Source of the DNA: Prado023 sp963774745
GTDB lineage: Bacteria; Actinomycetota; Actinomycetes; S36-B12; CAIYMF01
Direction of reading: 5' to 3'
Length of the DNA: 64,000 nucleotides
Assembly: GCA_963774745.1 (NCBI GenBank)
Contig: CAVZGE010000003.1
Span: 62,001-126,000 of the forward strand
Part shown: positions 25,589 to 34,295 of the stretch, piece by piece
How positions within the stretch are numbered: the first letter of the stretch is position 1
Layout of the letters: each line of letters begins with the position of its first letter
The notes under the pieces: generated by a model
The model's input: the letters and a program-made list of their open reading frames with translations, nothing else
What the model was told of the DNA's origin: nothing
Databases searched by the model: none
Program-made: the position numbers and the translations under genes

Positions 25589-25598
25589 CGATATATCG
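25589..25598. promoter_or_regulatory. Probable PadR operator
   Basis: CGATATATCG, a perfect 10-base palindrome and the most AT-rich spot for kilobases around, lies 56 bases upstream of the padR start. Autoregulation through such GATATATC sites is inferred from position and from known PadR habits. Confidence 0.45.
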
Positions 25599-25625
25599 CT
25601 AATCTCTGATCGCGCAAGTTCCGGG

Positions 25626-27071
25626 TCACCGGGTGATCTCGTCACCGAATCCGACGACCGCCTCGAGGAAGTCGTCCACGTGCGCCGTGGTCGTGCGCGC
25701 GTTGATGAAGCAGGGTCGCAGGACGTAGCTGCCGTCCACGAACGTCGAGCTCACGACGATCGAGGTCTCCCGCGCCAGGCGACGCAGGATCCGGGAGTTC
25801 ACCGAGTCCCAGTCGTGGTCGGCGTCGGTGCGGTAGCGGAACCCGCAGATCGAGAGCACCGGTTCGGCGAGGACCTGGAGCCGCGGGTGCTCGTGGGCGC
25901 GAGCGGCCACGTGTCGGGCGAAGTCGTTGTCGGTGACGATCCGGGCGCGCAGGCCCGCCACGCCGAGCTCGCGCAGGATCGCCCACACCATCACGCCGCG
26001 CGGGGGAGCGGACAGCTCGACCCCGAAGTCGAAGTAGGGGATCCCCATGCTGTCCAGGCCGGACTGCACGTCGTCGGTGGAGAAGGCCCCCTCCAGGTAG
26101 TCGGCCGGCTCCTGGGTGAAGGCGCGGTGCAGGATGGCGCGGTCGCGCACGAAGGTGGCGGCCACCCCCACCGGGGCGCCCAGCCACTTGTGCGGGTCCG
26201 TGATGGCCGAGTCGGCCAGCTCGAGTCCGTCGTAGAGGGGAGCCACTCGGTCATCGAGGATCCCGGGCAGCCCGTAGGCGCCGTCGACGTGGAACCACGC
26301 CCCGTGGGCGTGCGCCAGGTCGCCGGCTCCCCGTAGGGGGTCGATCGCGCCCGTGTTCGTGGTTCCGGCCGCCGCGACGACGGCCACCGGCAGGATCCCG
26401 GCGCGCATGTCGCGGTCCAGGGCTGCGGCCAGCGCACCGAGGTCCATCCTCCGCTGGACGTCCACCGGGATGGCGCGCACGCACGAACGGCCGATGCCCA
26501 GCACCCCGGCGGCGCGCTGGACCGTGTGGTGGGCCTGGGTGGAGGTGTAGATGGCCAGGCGTCGCCCGTCGAGGCCCAGGTCGGAGGCGTCGTAACCCGC
26601 CTGTTCGAGCGCGTGCTGGCGCGCGGCTCCGAGGGCCACGAGGTTCGCGGTCGAGCCGCCGCTGGAGTAGACCCCGCGCATGTGCGGCGCCAGCCCGCAG
26701 ACCGCGGCCAGCCACTCCAGGGAGAGCTCCTCGACCTGCGAGAACGCTGAGATCGTCTGTCGTTGCGGCGCGGCAGCCATGGCCCCGGCCGCAACCGCGG
26801 ACGGGACTGTGGTCGGTCCGGTGGTGATCCACCCCCACGACGTCGGCGAGGTCAGCCGCTGCCCGTGACCCACGATCAGCCGCACGTACTCCTCGATCGT
26901 TGCCTCGGCGCCGAGGCCCCGTTCGGGAACCGGTCCGGACAGCAGGGACTGCCAGTCGACGTCGGACGACAGGGCATCGGGCATGTCGGAGTCGAGCCAG
27001 TCGTCGATTGCCCGACCGACGGTGGACAGGTGCCCGGCGAAGTTGCCAACCTCGGGGTGGAAGACCGACAT
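25626..27071 (-). CDS. Group II pyridoxal-phosphate decarboxylase (aromatic amino acid or glutamate type)
   Basis: 481 residues. PLP Lys is in SAITDPHKWLGAPVG, the His stacking on PLP in STQAHHTVQRAAG, and the Asp of the N-pairing motif in WFHVDGAYG. The family covers aromatic-L-amino-acid, histidine, glutamate and DABA decarboxylases; the specific substrate cannot be read. The start MSVFHPEVGNFAGHL at 27071 is chosen since upstream residues are Pro/Arg-rich and unlike the family. It ends 92 bases before padR and may share transcription with it. Confidence 0.9.
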   Translation of the reverse strand: MSVFHPEVGNFAGHLSTVGRAIDDWLDSDMPDALSSDVDWQSLLSGPVPERGLGAEATIEEYVRLIVGHGQRLTSPTSWGWITTGPTTVPSAVAAGAMAAAPQRQTISAFSQVEELSLEWLAAVCGLAPHMRGVYSSGGSTANLVALGAARQHALEQAGYDASDLGLDGRRLAIYTSTQAHHTVQRAAGVLGIGRSCVRAIPVDVQRRMDLGALAAALDRDMRAGILPVAVVAAAGTTNTGAIDPLRGAGDLAHAHGAWFHVDGAYGLPGILDDRVAPLYDGLELADSAITDPHKWLGAPVGVAATFVRDRAILHRAFTQEPADYLEGAFSTDDVQSGLDSMGIPYFDFGVELSAPPRGVMVWAILRELGVAGLRARIVTDNDFARHVAARAHEHPRLQVLAEPVLSICGFRYRTDADHDWDSVNSRILRRLARETSIVVSSTFVDGSYVLRPCFINARTTTAHVDDFLEAVVGFGDEITR

Positions 27072-27127
27072 GCTCGGCCACGGTACAGCCCCAGGGCGCG
27101 GCCGCGCTGGACCGCGTGGGGGCCGGT

Positions 27128-29086
27128 TCACCCTCCCGGTGGTCCGGGCAGGTCCGGGCTGCCTTCCGTGGGTTGGCGGCCCACCGCGGCCAGGATGCGC
27201 TCGCCGTAGCGCTCAGCCTTGGCTGTGCCGATCCCGGGGATGCCGAGCAGCTCCCGGGCGGTGCCCGGGCGTCGGGTGGCGATCTCACGCAGCGTTGCAT
27301 CGTGGAAGACCACGTAGGCCGGGACGCCCTGCTCCTCGGCGATCGACTTGCGCTCGGTGCGGAGCACCTCGAAGAGATCGGCGTCCGGCCCGGTCAGGTC
27401 GAGGGCAGCAGCGGGTGCGGACGCCCTCGACCCGGCCGCCCGGCGCCGCGCGGCGCGCTCAGGCGGTCTCGCGGTGGTGCGGCGCAGGTCCAGGCGTGCC
27501 TGCCCGCGGAGCACGGGCTCGGCCGCGTCGGTGACGCGCAACGCCCCGTAGGACTGGGAATCTGCCCTGAGCAGCCCCAGGGCCACGAGCTGGCGGGCCA
27601 CCGCGCGCCAGGCGGTGGCGTCGAGGTCGGCGCCGACCCCGAAGGTCGGCAGTTGGTCATGGCCGAGCTCGACCATGCGCGGCGAGGGCTTGCCCACCAG
27701 CAGGTCGATGATGTGCCCGGCGCCGAAGCGTTGCCCTGTGCGGATCACGCCGGAGAGGAACTTCTGCGCGGCCACCGTCCCGTCCCACAGCTCGGGCGGT
27801 GTCAGGCAGGTGTCGCAGTTGCCGCACGGCCCCGTGCGCTCCCCGAAGTAGTCCAGCAGGATCGCCCGTCGGCAGGAGGCAGCCTCGCAGTACCCGAGGA
27901 GGGCGTCGAGCTTCGCTGCCTCGACCCGGCGGATCTCCAGCGGGGCGTCCGAGGCGTCGATCCACGACTTCTGCAGTACGACATCGGCCAGCCCATAGGC
28001 CATCCAGGCCTGGGCCGGAGCCCCGTCGCGGCCCGCCCGGCCGGTCTCCTGGTAGTAGGCCTCGATGCTCTTGGGGAGGTCCAGGTGCGCCACGAACCGG
28101 ACGTCGGGCTTGTCGATCCCCATCCCGAAGGCGATCGTGGCGACCACGACGATTCCGTCGTCGCGCTGGAATCGGTCCTGGGTGGCGCGACGCTCTGCTT
28201 GGTCCAGGCCGGCGTGGTAGGCCAGTGCCGTGACTCCCTGCGCCGTCAGCCATGCGGCGGTCTGGTCGACCTTCTTGCGCGACGAGCAGTATACGATCCC
28301 TGAGGACCCGATCAGGTTGCTCCCCCCCGCCTCCCCGGCGACGGTGCCAGTGGCGAGGAAGTCGAGCAGCTGGTCGCGGACGTTGCCCTTCTCCACGACC
28401 GTGTAGTGGATGTTCGGCCGGTCGAAGCTGGACAGGAACTCCGGTGCCTCCCCGAGGGCCAGCCGATGGCGGATCTCGGCCCGGGTGAGCATGTCGGCCG
28501 TGGCTGTCAGCGCAACACGCGGGACGTCCGGGAACCGCTCGGCAAGGACCGACAGGCCCAGGTACTCGGGACGGAAGTCGTGGCCCCACTGGGACACGCA
28601 GTGCGCCTCATCGATGGCGAAGAGGGCGATGCCATGGGCGGCATCGATCCGCTCCAGCTGGGTCAGGAATCCCCCGGTCACGAGGCGCTCGGGGGCGACG
28701 TAGAGGAGGTCGAGCTCGCCGGTGGTCATGGCGCGGACGACCTCGGCTGCCCCCGCCGCATCAAGGCTCGAGTTCAGGAAGGCGGCGCGCACGCCGAGCA
28801 GGCGCAGGGCATCGACCTGGTCCTGCATCAACGCGATCAGGGGTGAGACGACCACGCCCAGGCCGGGTCGGACGAGGGCCGGGACCTGGTAGCAGACCGA
28901 CTTGCCCCCACCCGTGGGCATGAGCACCAGGGCATCCCCGCCGGCGACCACCTGGTCGATGATCTCGGCCTGTGCACCGCGGAACCGGTCGTACCCGAAC
29001 ACCTCCCGCAGCACGCGCAACGACGCGTCGCCGCCCCGGCCGGCTGGAGCGGACGTGTCACCGAGGGTGGTGGCTGGCTGCGTCAT
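27128..29086 (-). CDS. recQ: ATP-dependent DNA helicase RecQ
   Basis: 652 residues, a 3'-5' helicase for recombination and fork repair. Walker A is MPTGGGKSVCYQVPAL, box II FAIDEAHCVSQWGHDFRPEY, motif VI QETGRAGRDG. A zinc site is seen in CEAASCRRAILLDYFGE and PCGNCDTC, then the winged helix, an Ala/Arg-rich linker, and a C-terminal HRDC domain (ending IPGIGTAKAERYGERILAAVG). Nothing is missing. The long leader and damage-type promoter are described separately. Confidence 0.96.
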   Translation of the reverse strand: MTQPATTLGDTSAPAGRGGDASLRVLREVFGYDRFRGAQAEIIDQVVAGGDALVLMPTGGGKSVCYQVPALVRPGLGVVVSPLIALMQDQVDALRLLGVRAAFLNSSLDAAGAAEVVRAMTTGELDLLYVAPERLVTGGFLTQLERIDAAHGIALFAIDEAHCVSQWGHDFRPEYLGLSVLAERFPDVPRVALTATADMLTRAEIRHRLALGEAPEFLSSFDRPNIHYTVVEKGNVRDQLLDFLATGTVAGEAGGSNLIGSSGIVYCSSRKKVDQTAAWLTAQGVTALAYHAGLDQAERRATQDRFQRDDGIVVVATIAFGMGIDKPDVRFVAHLDLPKSIEAYYQETGRAGRDGAPAQAWMAYGLADVVLQKSWIDASDAPLEIRRVEAAKLDALLGYCEAASCRRAILLDYFGERTGPCGNCDTCLTPPELWDGTVAAQKFLSGVIRTGQRFGAGHIIDLLVGKPSPRMVELGHDQLPTFGVGADLDATAWRAVARQLVALGLLRADSQSYGALRVTDAAEPVLRGQARLDLRRTTARPPERAARRRAAGSRASAPAAALDLTGPDADLFEVLRTERKSIAEEQGVPAYVVFHDATLREIATRRPGTARELLGIPGIGTAKAERYGERILAAVGRQPTEGSPDLPGPPGG

Positions 29087-29236
29087 CTCGCCATTCTCCC
29101 TGAAGGGTCAGTGCGCTCAGCCCGGTCAGGCGACCTGGGCGTGGTTGTCGTCGGGGTGGGTGGTGGTGGTTGCACTCGGTGACAGGTATGGCGCAGCCAG
29201 GGCCACCTCGATCAGGGTCTCCCCGTCCCCCGCACC

Positions 29237-29286
29237 CGTACATCCGTTCGAACCGATGCACGAACCGTACTCCACCCCTCCGACAA
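29237..29286 (-). promoter_or_regulatory. DNA-damage-type promoter for recQ: PafBC motif plus LexA-like site
   Basis: On the minus strand TTGTCGGAG (29286-29278), 8 bases, then TACGGT (29269-29264) match the PafBC/RecA-NDp motif TTGTCRGTG-N8-TANNNT with one mismatch. Just downstream, CGAACGGATGTACG (29250-29237) differs in one base from the actinobacterial LexA box CGAAC-N4-GTTCG. The leader to recQ is then about 170 bases. The 296-base gap between recQ and the VOC gene holds nothing else I can support. Confidence 0.5.
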
Positions 29287-29382
29287 CGCCAGATCCCGGC
29301 GACCGACCTGTGGACGGCCCCTGGCAGGCCGACCGACGAGCAGCCGCCGCGCGCCGCGGTGTCCTCCGGCGCCGGTGAGCGG

Positions 29383-30165
29383 CTACTGCGAGCTCTGGGG
29401 GAAGTGTCCGAGGAAGAGCATCGCGCCCATCGGATCCAGGACCCCGCCGAAGCGACCCGGACCCATGTCCATCGCGGGCAGGAACACCGTGCCGCCCAGT
29501 GACTCGGCCAGGGCCAGGGAGGAGTCGCAGTCCTCGACGGCGAAGTAGACCGCCCAGAAGCTCGGGGCCTCCTCGGGAACCCCCGGTGGCATCGGCATCG
29601 CCCCACAGTTCATCCGCGGCTCGGCACCGGGGACGGGGGTGGACGCCATCTGGTAGCCGGCATCCGGCCCCGGTTCCCAGAGCCAGCCGAAGACCTCTGC
29701 GTAGAAGGCCATGGCGGCGTCGAGATCACGTGTCTGCAACTCGTTCCAGGTCAGCGAACCCGGTGCGTTGAACAGCTCGGCGCCCTCGTGCTCCATGGGC
29801 TGCCAGACACCCACGGCGGCGCCCGACGGGTCGGCGATGACCGCCATCCGGCCCTGGTCCATGATGGTCATCGCCGGGGCGATCACCTGCCCGCCCGCCG
29901 CAGTCGACGCGGCCACGATCGCGTCGGCGTCCTCGACGATCACGTACGAGCTCCACACGACGGGCATCTCCGGGCCACCGGGAGCCATCGGGCCCATGCC
30001 GGCGACGAGCTTGCCGTCCTTGGAGAACTGGGTGTAGGCGTAGTCAGGCCCCATGGGCAGGTCCTGGCTGGTCCAGCCGAACAACTCGCCGTAGAACGTC
30101 TTCGCGGCGGGAACATCGGTGGTCATGAGGTCGATCCATCCGAACAATCCATGGGGCAGCTTCAT
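29383..30165 (-). CDS. Two-domain VOC (glyoxalase/bleomycin-resistance fold) protein
   Basis: 260 residues made of two similar halves: residues 7-120 (FGWIDLMTTDVPAAKTFYGE) and 135-255 (LTWNELQTRDLDAAMAFYAE). Each begins with the beta-alpha unit typical of VOC proteins in the 27-kDa-antigen-like group. Metal ligands are not evident, so binding rather than catalysis is possible. Stand-alone gene, role unknown. Confidence 0.88.
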   Translation of the reverse strand: MKLPHGLFGWIDLMTTDVPAAKTFYGELFGWTSQDLPMGPDYAYTQFSKDGKLVAGMGPMAPGGPEMPVVWSSYVIVEDADAIVAASTAAGGQVIAPAMTIMDQGRMAVIADPSGAAVGVWQPMEHEGAELFNAPGSLTWNELQTRDLDAAMAFYAEVFGWLWEPGPDAGYQMASTPVPGAEPRMNCGAMPMPPGVPEEAPSFWAVYFAVEDCDSSLALAESLGGTVFLPAMDMGPGRFGGVLDPMGAMLFLGHFPQSSQ

Positions 30166-30285
30166 GGCGCCACGCTAGGGGACCCGCACCGGTCAGATCG
30201 ATACCCTGGGGGGTCTTCTCCAGGGTGTGGGATGTGGTTAGCCTGCCCTCATCCGGGTCTGCCCCGGGTGCCACCAGGAGCCGCC

Positions 30286-30489
30286 ATGGCGCTGCTGACG
30301 CTGTCCCTGGCTGGGGTGGGGCTTGCCGCCTCCGCCCTGGTCGTCACCGCCTCCTCGCGGGTCGATCCCGTCGAGGTGGGCCCGGATGCCATCGTGTGCC
30401 AGAGCATCGACCATGGTTACCAGCGGACGCTGCCGGCTGGATCCCGATGCGCGCCACGGACCGAGGTCGAGATCACGCCGAACCCCTGA
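30286..30489 (+). CDS. Small secreted or membrane-anchored protein, unknown
   Basis: 67 residues, ATG preceded by AGGAG at six bases and a -10-like TAGCCT near 30238. Residues 1-26 are hydrophobic (LTLSLAGVGLAASALVVTAS), giving a signal peptide or anchor, and the rest has two Cys residues. No family recognised. Real coding is supported by ribosome site and codon pattern but not by similarity. Confidence 0.5.
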   Translation: MALLTLSLAGVGLAASALVVTASSRVDPVEVGPDAIVCQSIDHGYQRTLPAGSRCAPRTEVEITPNP

Positions 30490-30521
30490 CGCCCCAGCCG
30501 CGCTGACGCCCCAGCCGGCCC

Positions 30522-30734
30522 TCAGTGCGAGGGATGCAGGCTCATCGGTCCGTAGACGAGACGACCGTCCTCGAACAGGCTCACCGAGTCGATGCCCTCG
30601 GCGAGCAGGTCGCGCCACACCTCGCCCACCCATGTCTCGGCGTCAGCCTGGGTCGGGAAGCCATCGGCCGGCTGGGCCGCGGACTCCGGGATCGGCGCGC
30701 CCTGCCCGGACTGGTACTGCCAGGTCCACCCCAT
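30522..30734 (-). CDS. Conserved small actinobacterial protein (MGWTWQY-type)
   Basis: 70 residues, MGWTWQYQSG...FPTQADAETWVGEVW...LFEDGRLVYGPMSLHPSH. Proteins of this length ending in YGPMSLHP are widespread in actinobacteria from memory; function unknown. The ATG at 30734 follows a GAGGA site. It lies 22 bases downstream of the aldo/keto reductase gene and may be cotranscribed. Confidence 0.8.
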   Translation of the reverse strand: MGWTWQYQSGQGAPIPESAAQPADGFPTQADAETWVGEVWRDLLAEGIDSVSLFEDGRLVYGPMSLHPSH

Positions 30735-30756
30735 CGTGGTCCTCCTCGTGGGTTCG

Positions 30757-31755
30757 TCAGGGCCGCTCGGCCGGGGACTCCGTGCGCGCGGGGTCGCGCA
30801 CGACCGCGTCCCCGAGCACGGCGTCGATGGCCGCCCGCAGATCGGCGTCGAGCACGACCCCACTGGCGCGCACGGAATCGGCCAGTTGCTCAGGACGTGA
30901 GGCACCCACGATCGCGGTCGACACGTTCGGGTTGCCCAGGACCCAGGCCACGGCCATCTGGGCCATCGTGAGGCCGGCCTGGTCGGCCAGCGGGCGCAGG
31001 TCCTGCACCCGGGTCAGGACGTCGTCGCGCAACCAGCGGGACACGAACCCCGAACCCGTCGGGTCCGTCGCCCGGGATCCCTCGGGAACGGGCTGTCCCG
31101 GCAGGTACTTCCCGGTCAGGATTCCCTGGGCCATGGGCGACCAGACCACCTGGCCGATGCCCGCCGCCTCGCACTCGGGAACCACCTCGGCCTCGATGAC
31201 CCGCCAGAGCATGGAGTACTGCGGCTGGTTGGACACGATCCGGTCCAGCCCCATCTGGGCCGCGAGGTCCAGCGCCGCGCGGATCTCCTCCGCGCGCCAT
31301 TCCGAGACCCCGACGTAGAGCACCTTGCCGGCCCGGACCAGGTCGTCGAAGGCTCGCAGGGTCTCCTCGAGGGGTGTGTGATGGTCGAATCGATGGGCCT
31401 GGTACAGGTCGATGTGGTCGGTCTGCAACCGGCGCAGCGACCCCTCGCAGGCCTCCAGGATGTGCTTGCGCGACAGCCCGCGGTCGTTGTGCCCGGGACC
31501 GGTCGGCCAGTAGACCTTGGTCAGGATCTCCAGGCCCTCACGGCGCTGGCCGGCCAGCGCCCGGCCGAGGACGGCCTCAGCGCCGGTCTGTGCGTAGACG
31601 TCGGCGGTGTCGAACGTCGTGATCCCCGCGTCCAGCGCCGCGTGGACGCATGCGGCAGCCTCGTCCTCGGCGACCTGGGAGGCGTGGGTCAACCAGTTCC
31701 CGTAGGCGATCTCGCTGATCCACAGTCCACTTGCCCCCAGCCGGCGATGCTCCAT
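30757..31755 (-). CDS. Aldo/keto reductase (Kv-beta/YghZ-like group)
   Basis: 332 residues, NADPH-dependent oxidoreductase. MEHRRLGASGLWISEIAYG at the start, TTFDTADVYAQ with catalytic Asp and Tyr, Lys in EILTKVYW, and a His in YQAHRFDH. The cofactor end has AIVGASRPEQLADSV. The group includes potassium-channel beta-subunit-like reductases and methylglyoxal reductases; substrate unknown. Not closely similar to the other AKR at 9.8 kb, so not a local duplication. Confidence 0.92.
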   Translation of the reverse strand: MEHRRLGASGLWISEIAYGNWLTHASQVAEDEAAACVHAALDAGITTFDTADVYAQTGAEAVLGRALAGQRREGLEILTKVYWPTGPGHNDRGLSRKHILEACEGSLRRLQTDHIDLYQAHRFDHHTPLEETLRAFDDLVRAGKVLYVGVSEWRAEEIRAALDLAAQMGLDRIVSNQPQYSMLWRVIEAEVVPECEAAGIGQVVWSPMAQGILTGKYLPGQPVPEGSRATDPTGSGFVSRWLRDDVLTRVQDLRPLADQAGLTMAQMAVAWVLGNPNVSTAIVGASRPEQLADSVRASGVVLDADLRAAIDAVLGDAVVRDPARTESPAERP

Positions 31756-31812
31756 GGGCCCGACCCTAGGGCAACCGGCTGACAGCGGCCACCGCCGGCC
31801 GGGTCCGTCGGA

Positions 31813-32421
31813 CTACTTCGGGACGACCGGCTTGCCCCCCCGGCGAAGGCGCGGGGGCGGCAGGCGCAGCCGGCGGATCTGCAGCACGCGCATGAGGCCG
31901 TAGAACGTGGCGCCCTTGCGCTCGGCGTCCGCGGGCCACTGCTTCTTGAGCTCCCGGCCCAGCCGCATCATCAGCAGGGTGGTGTCCACGAGGATGAACA
32001 GGGTCAGCATCAGCCAGAGCATCGAGACGTAGCCCTGGGCGTTGTCCAGGCCCCAGCTGCGCCATGGCAGCAGCCCGACCACCAGGACCAGCAGGGCCAG
32101 GGGCATGAACAGCTCGGCGGCCGCCCAGCGGCTGTCGATGAAGTCCCGGACGAATCGCTTGACCGGCCCGGCGTCGCGGGCTGGCAGGGAGCTCTCGTCG
32201 CCAGCCAGAAGTGCTGCCCGGGAGGCCTGGCGCTCCTGGGCAGCTCGGGCCTTGGCCTCCTTCTTGGCCGCCTTGGGATCCGCGGAGACCTTCAGGGTCT
32301 GCTTGCGCTGGGCCTGCGCCTCCTTGCGCGACGGGGTCGGGTGCCCCTTGCCGACGGTGGAGGCGGGCTGCGCATCGGCCGCGGGAGCCGGCGCGGGGGA
32401 GGTGCGGGAGAGGAACTTCAC
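31813..32421 (-). CDS. DUF3043 membrane protein
   Basis: 202 residues from a GTG at 32421. A charged, Lys/Ala-rich N-terminal half (KAAKKEAKARAAQERQAS) precedes two membrane helices (AELFMPLALLVLVVGLLPW and SMLWLMLTLFILVDTTLLMM) and a basic C-terminal tail. This is the DUF3043 layout, an actinobacterial family of unknown role. It is divergent from pspA with about 90 bases between starts, a placement common in the phylum. Confidence 0.88.
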   Translation of the reverse strand: MKFLSRTSPAPAPAADAQPASTVGKGHPTPSRKEAQAQRKQTLKVSADPKAAKKEAKARAAQERQASRAALLAGDESSLPARDAGPVKRFVRDFIDSRWAAAELFMPLALLVLVVGLLPWRSWGLDNAQGYVSMLWLMLTLFILVDTTLLMMRLGRELKKQWPADAERKGATFYGLMRVLQIRRLRLPPPRLRRGGKPVVPK

Positions 32422-32510
32422 GGAGCAAGGGTACGTCGTGCCAACCGGTGTGGCGTTAGGCTTGTGGGCATCGGCGGGCGTGCCGCCTGGGAAGAGAGCG
32501 ACAGCGAACC

Positions 32511-33368
32511 ATGGCCGGTATGTGGCAGCGTTTCAAGATGATCTTCAGCTCCAAGGCCAACGCGGCCATGGACAAGGCTGAGAATCCCGCCCAGACCCTG
32601 GACTACTCCTACGAGAAGCAGCTCGAGATGCTGCAGAAGGTCCGCCGGGGGGTGGCCGACGTCGCCACGAGCCGCAAGCGGGTCGAGCTGCAGATCGCCA
32701 GCCTCGACAAGCAGCTGGCCAAGCTCGACGACCAGGCCCGCGCTGCACTGGCCGCTGGTCGTGAGGACCTCGCCCGCGAGGCACTGATCCGCAAGTCCGG
32801 GCTCAGCCAGCAGACCGCCGACCTGCACGTCCAGCTCGAGCAGCTCACCGTCCAGGAGCAGAAGCTGACCGTCGCCTCCCAGCAGCTGCAGACCAAGGTG
32901 GAGGCCTTCCGGACGCAGAAGGAGACCATCAAGGCCACCTACTCCGCGGCTGAGGCCCAGGTGCGCATCAACGAGGCGTTCACCGGCATCTCCAGCGAGC
33001 TCGGCGACGTCGGCATGGCGATCCAGCGGGCCGAGGACCGGACCGCCCAGATGCAGGCCCGCGCCGGGGCCATGGAGGAGCTCATGGCGACCGGGGCACT
33101 GGAGGTGTCCGGTGGCAAGGACTCGCTGACCGTGGAGCTGGAGCGCCTGGCCGCCGACAACCAGGTCGAGAACGAGCTGGCCGCCATGAAGGCCCAGCTC
33201 GGCGGGGCGGAGCCCGCGGCTGCCGTCACCGCCGCCGCCTCGACCCCAGCGGTCGGCCCTGCGCCCTCCGCCGACGAGGTCGTCGATGCCGTGATCGCCG
33301 ACGAGCCCGCTGCCCTGCCCGCGCCACCGCCCCCCGCTCCGCCGGCCGCCGGTCCGGCCGCGCAGTAG
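32511..33368 (+). CDS. pspA: PspA/IM30 (ESCRT-III-like) membrane stress protein
   Basis: 285 residues, almost all coiled coil up to about residue 225 (for example LQKVRRGVADVATSRKRVEL), with an amphipathic N-terminal helix (MWQRFKMIFSSKANAAMD) that binds stressed membranes. The last 60 residues are an Ala/Pro-rich tail. Actinobacterial PspA assembles on the inner membrane to limit proton leakage. A TAGGCT -10 lies at 32457-32462. It heads an operon with htpX and pspAB. Confidence 0.95.
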   Translation: MAGMWQRFKMIFSSKANAAMDKAENPAQTLDYSYEKQLEMLQKVRRGVADVATSRKRVELQIASLDKQLAKLDDQARAALAAGREDLAREALIRKSGLSQQTADLHVQLEQLTVQEQKLTVASQQLQTKVEAFRTQKETIKATYSAAEAQVRINEAFTGISSELGDVGMAIQRAEDRTAQMQARAGAMEELMATGALEVSGGKDSLTVELERLAADNQVENELAAMKAQLGGAEPAAAVTAAASTPAVGPAPSADEVVDAVIADEPAALPAPPPPAPPAAGPAAQ

Positions 33369-33395
33369 GGCGCCAGGGAGGCTCGCGAGCGCGCC

Positions 33396-34295
33396 ATGGC
33401 ACGTAACCGGTACGCACCCGATCGGGGCCTGACCGCCCGGATGGGTGGCACGATGTTCGTGCTCGGGCTGCTGTACGTCGCCCTGATGGCGGTGCTCATC
33501 TACGCCGGGATGAACTCGTTCTTCGTCCTGGTCATCGCCGGCGGGTCGGCGTGGGCGCAGTGGTTCTTCTCCGACCGCGTCGCCCTGTTCTCGATGTCGG
33601 CCCGGGTCGTCACGCCCGAGCAGGCGCCGCAGCTGCACGCCATAGTCGACCGGCTGTGCGCGATGGCCGACATGCCCAAGCCCACCGTGGCGATCGCCGA
33701 CACCGACATGCCCAATGCGTTCGCAACCGGGCGCAGCACCAAGCGTGCCGTCGTCTGCGTCACCACCGGGCTGCTGCGCCGGCTCGACGCCGAGGAGCTC
33801 GAGGGTGTCCTGTCCCACGAGCTGGCGCACGTGGCCCACAAGGACGTCCTCGTGATGACGGTGGCCTCGTTCGTGGGCGTCCTGGCCGGGTTCCTGACCC
33901 GCTCGTGGATGTGGGGCGGGCTGACCCGGCGCCGCGACAGCGACAGCAACAGCGCCTTCGCGTTCCTGCTGATCATGGTCGTGTCGATCGTCGTGTACTT
34001 CGTCAGCTTCCTGCTGGTGCGGGTGCTCTCCCGGTACCGCGAGCTCTCCGCCGACCGTGCCGGCGCCCTGCTCACCGGGCGGCCCGCAGCCCTGGGCCGC
34101 GCCCTGCAGACGATCAGCGGTGACATGGGTGCCATCCCGACCCGCGACCTGCGGGCGAAGGAGTCGATGAACGCCTTCTTCATCACCCCGGCCTTCGGGG
34201 GCGGGCAGTCGATGGCCAGCCTGTTCTCGACGCACCCGCCCCTGGCGCAGCGCCTCGAGCAGCTGGCCCGGATCTCCGCCCAGCTGGGCCAGTAG
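33396..34295 (+). CDS. htpX: HtpX-like membrane zinc metalloprotease
   Basis: 299 residues, M48 family. Zinc ligands are in LEGVLSHELAHVAHKD (HExxH) with the third ligand Glu in YRELSADRAG. Membrane helices are at about 20-55 and 150-210. It degrades damaged membrane proteins. The gene begins 27 bases after pspA and its stop codon abuts the pspAB start, so the three form a membrane-stress operon. Confidence 0.95.
   Translation: MARNRYAPDRGLTARMGGTMFVLGLLYVALMAVLIYAGMNSFFVLVIAGGSAWAQWFFSDRVALFSMSARVVTPEQAPQLHAIVDRLCAMADMPKPTVAIADTDMPNAFATGRSTKRAVVCVTTGLLRRLDAEELEGVLSHELAHVAHKDVLVMTVASFVGVLAGFLTRSWMWGGLTRRRDSDSNSAFAFLLIMVVSIVVYFVSFLLVRVLSRYRELSADRAGALLTGRPAALGRALQTISGDMGAIPTRDLRAKESMNAFFITPAFGGGQSMASLFSTHPPLAQRLEQLARISAQLGQ

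Noticed and set aside
29058..29260. Small open frames in the recQ leader, for example from ATG 29243
   Set aside because: No ribosome site or coding bias; residues are Gly/Arg/Pro/His-rich as expected from GC-rich non-coding DNA, and the frame simply runs into recQ.
29248..29270. Direct repeat CGGTTCG twice upstream of recQ as a separate element
   Set aside because: Explained by overlap of the -10, start region and LexA-like site; too short to treat as a repeat of its own.
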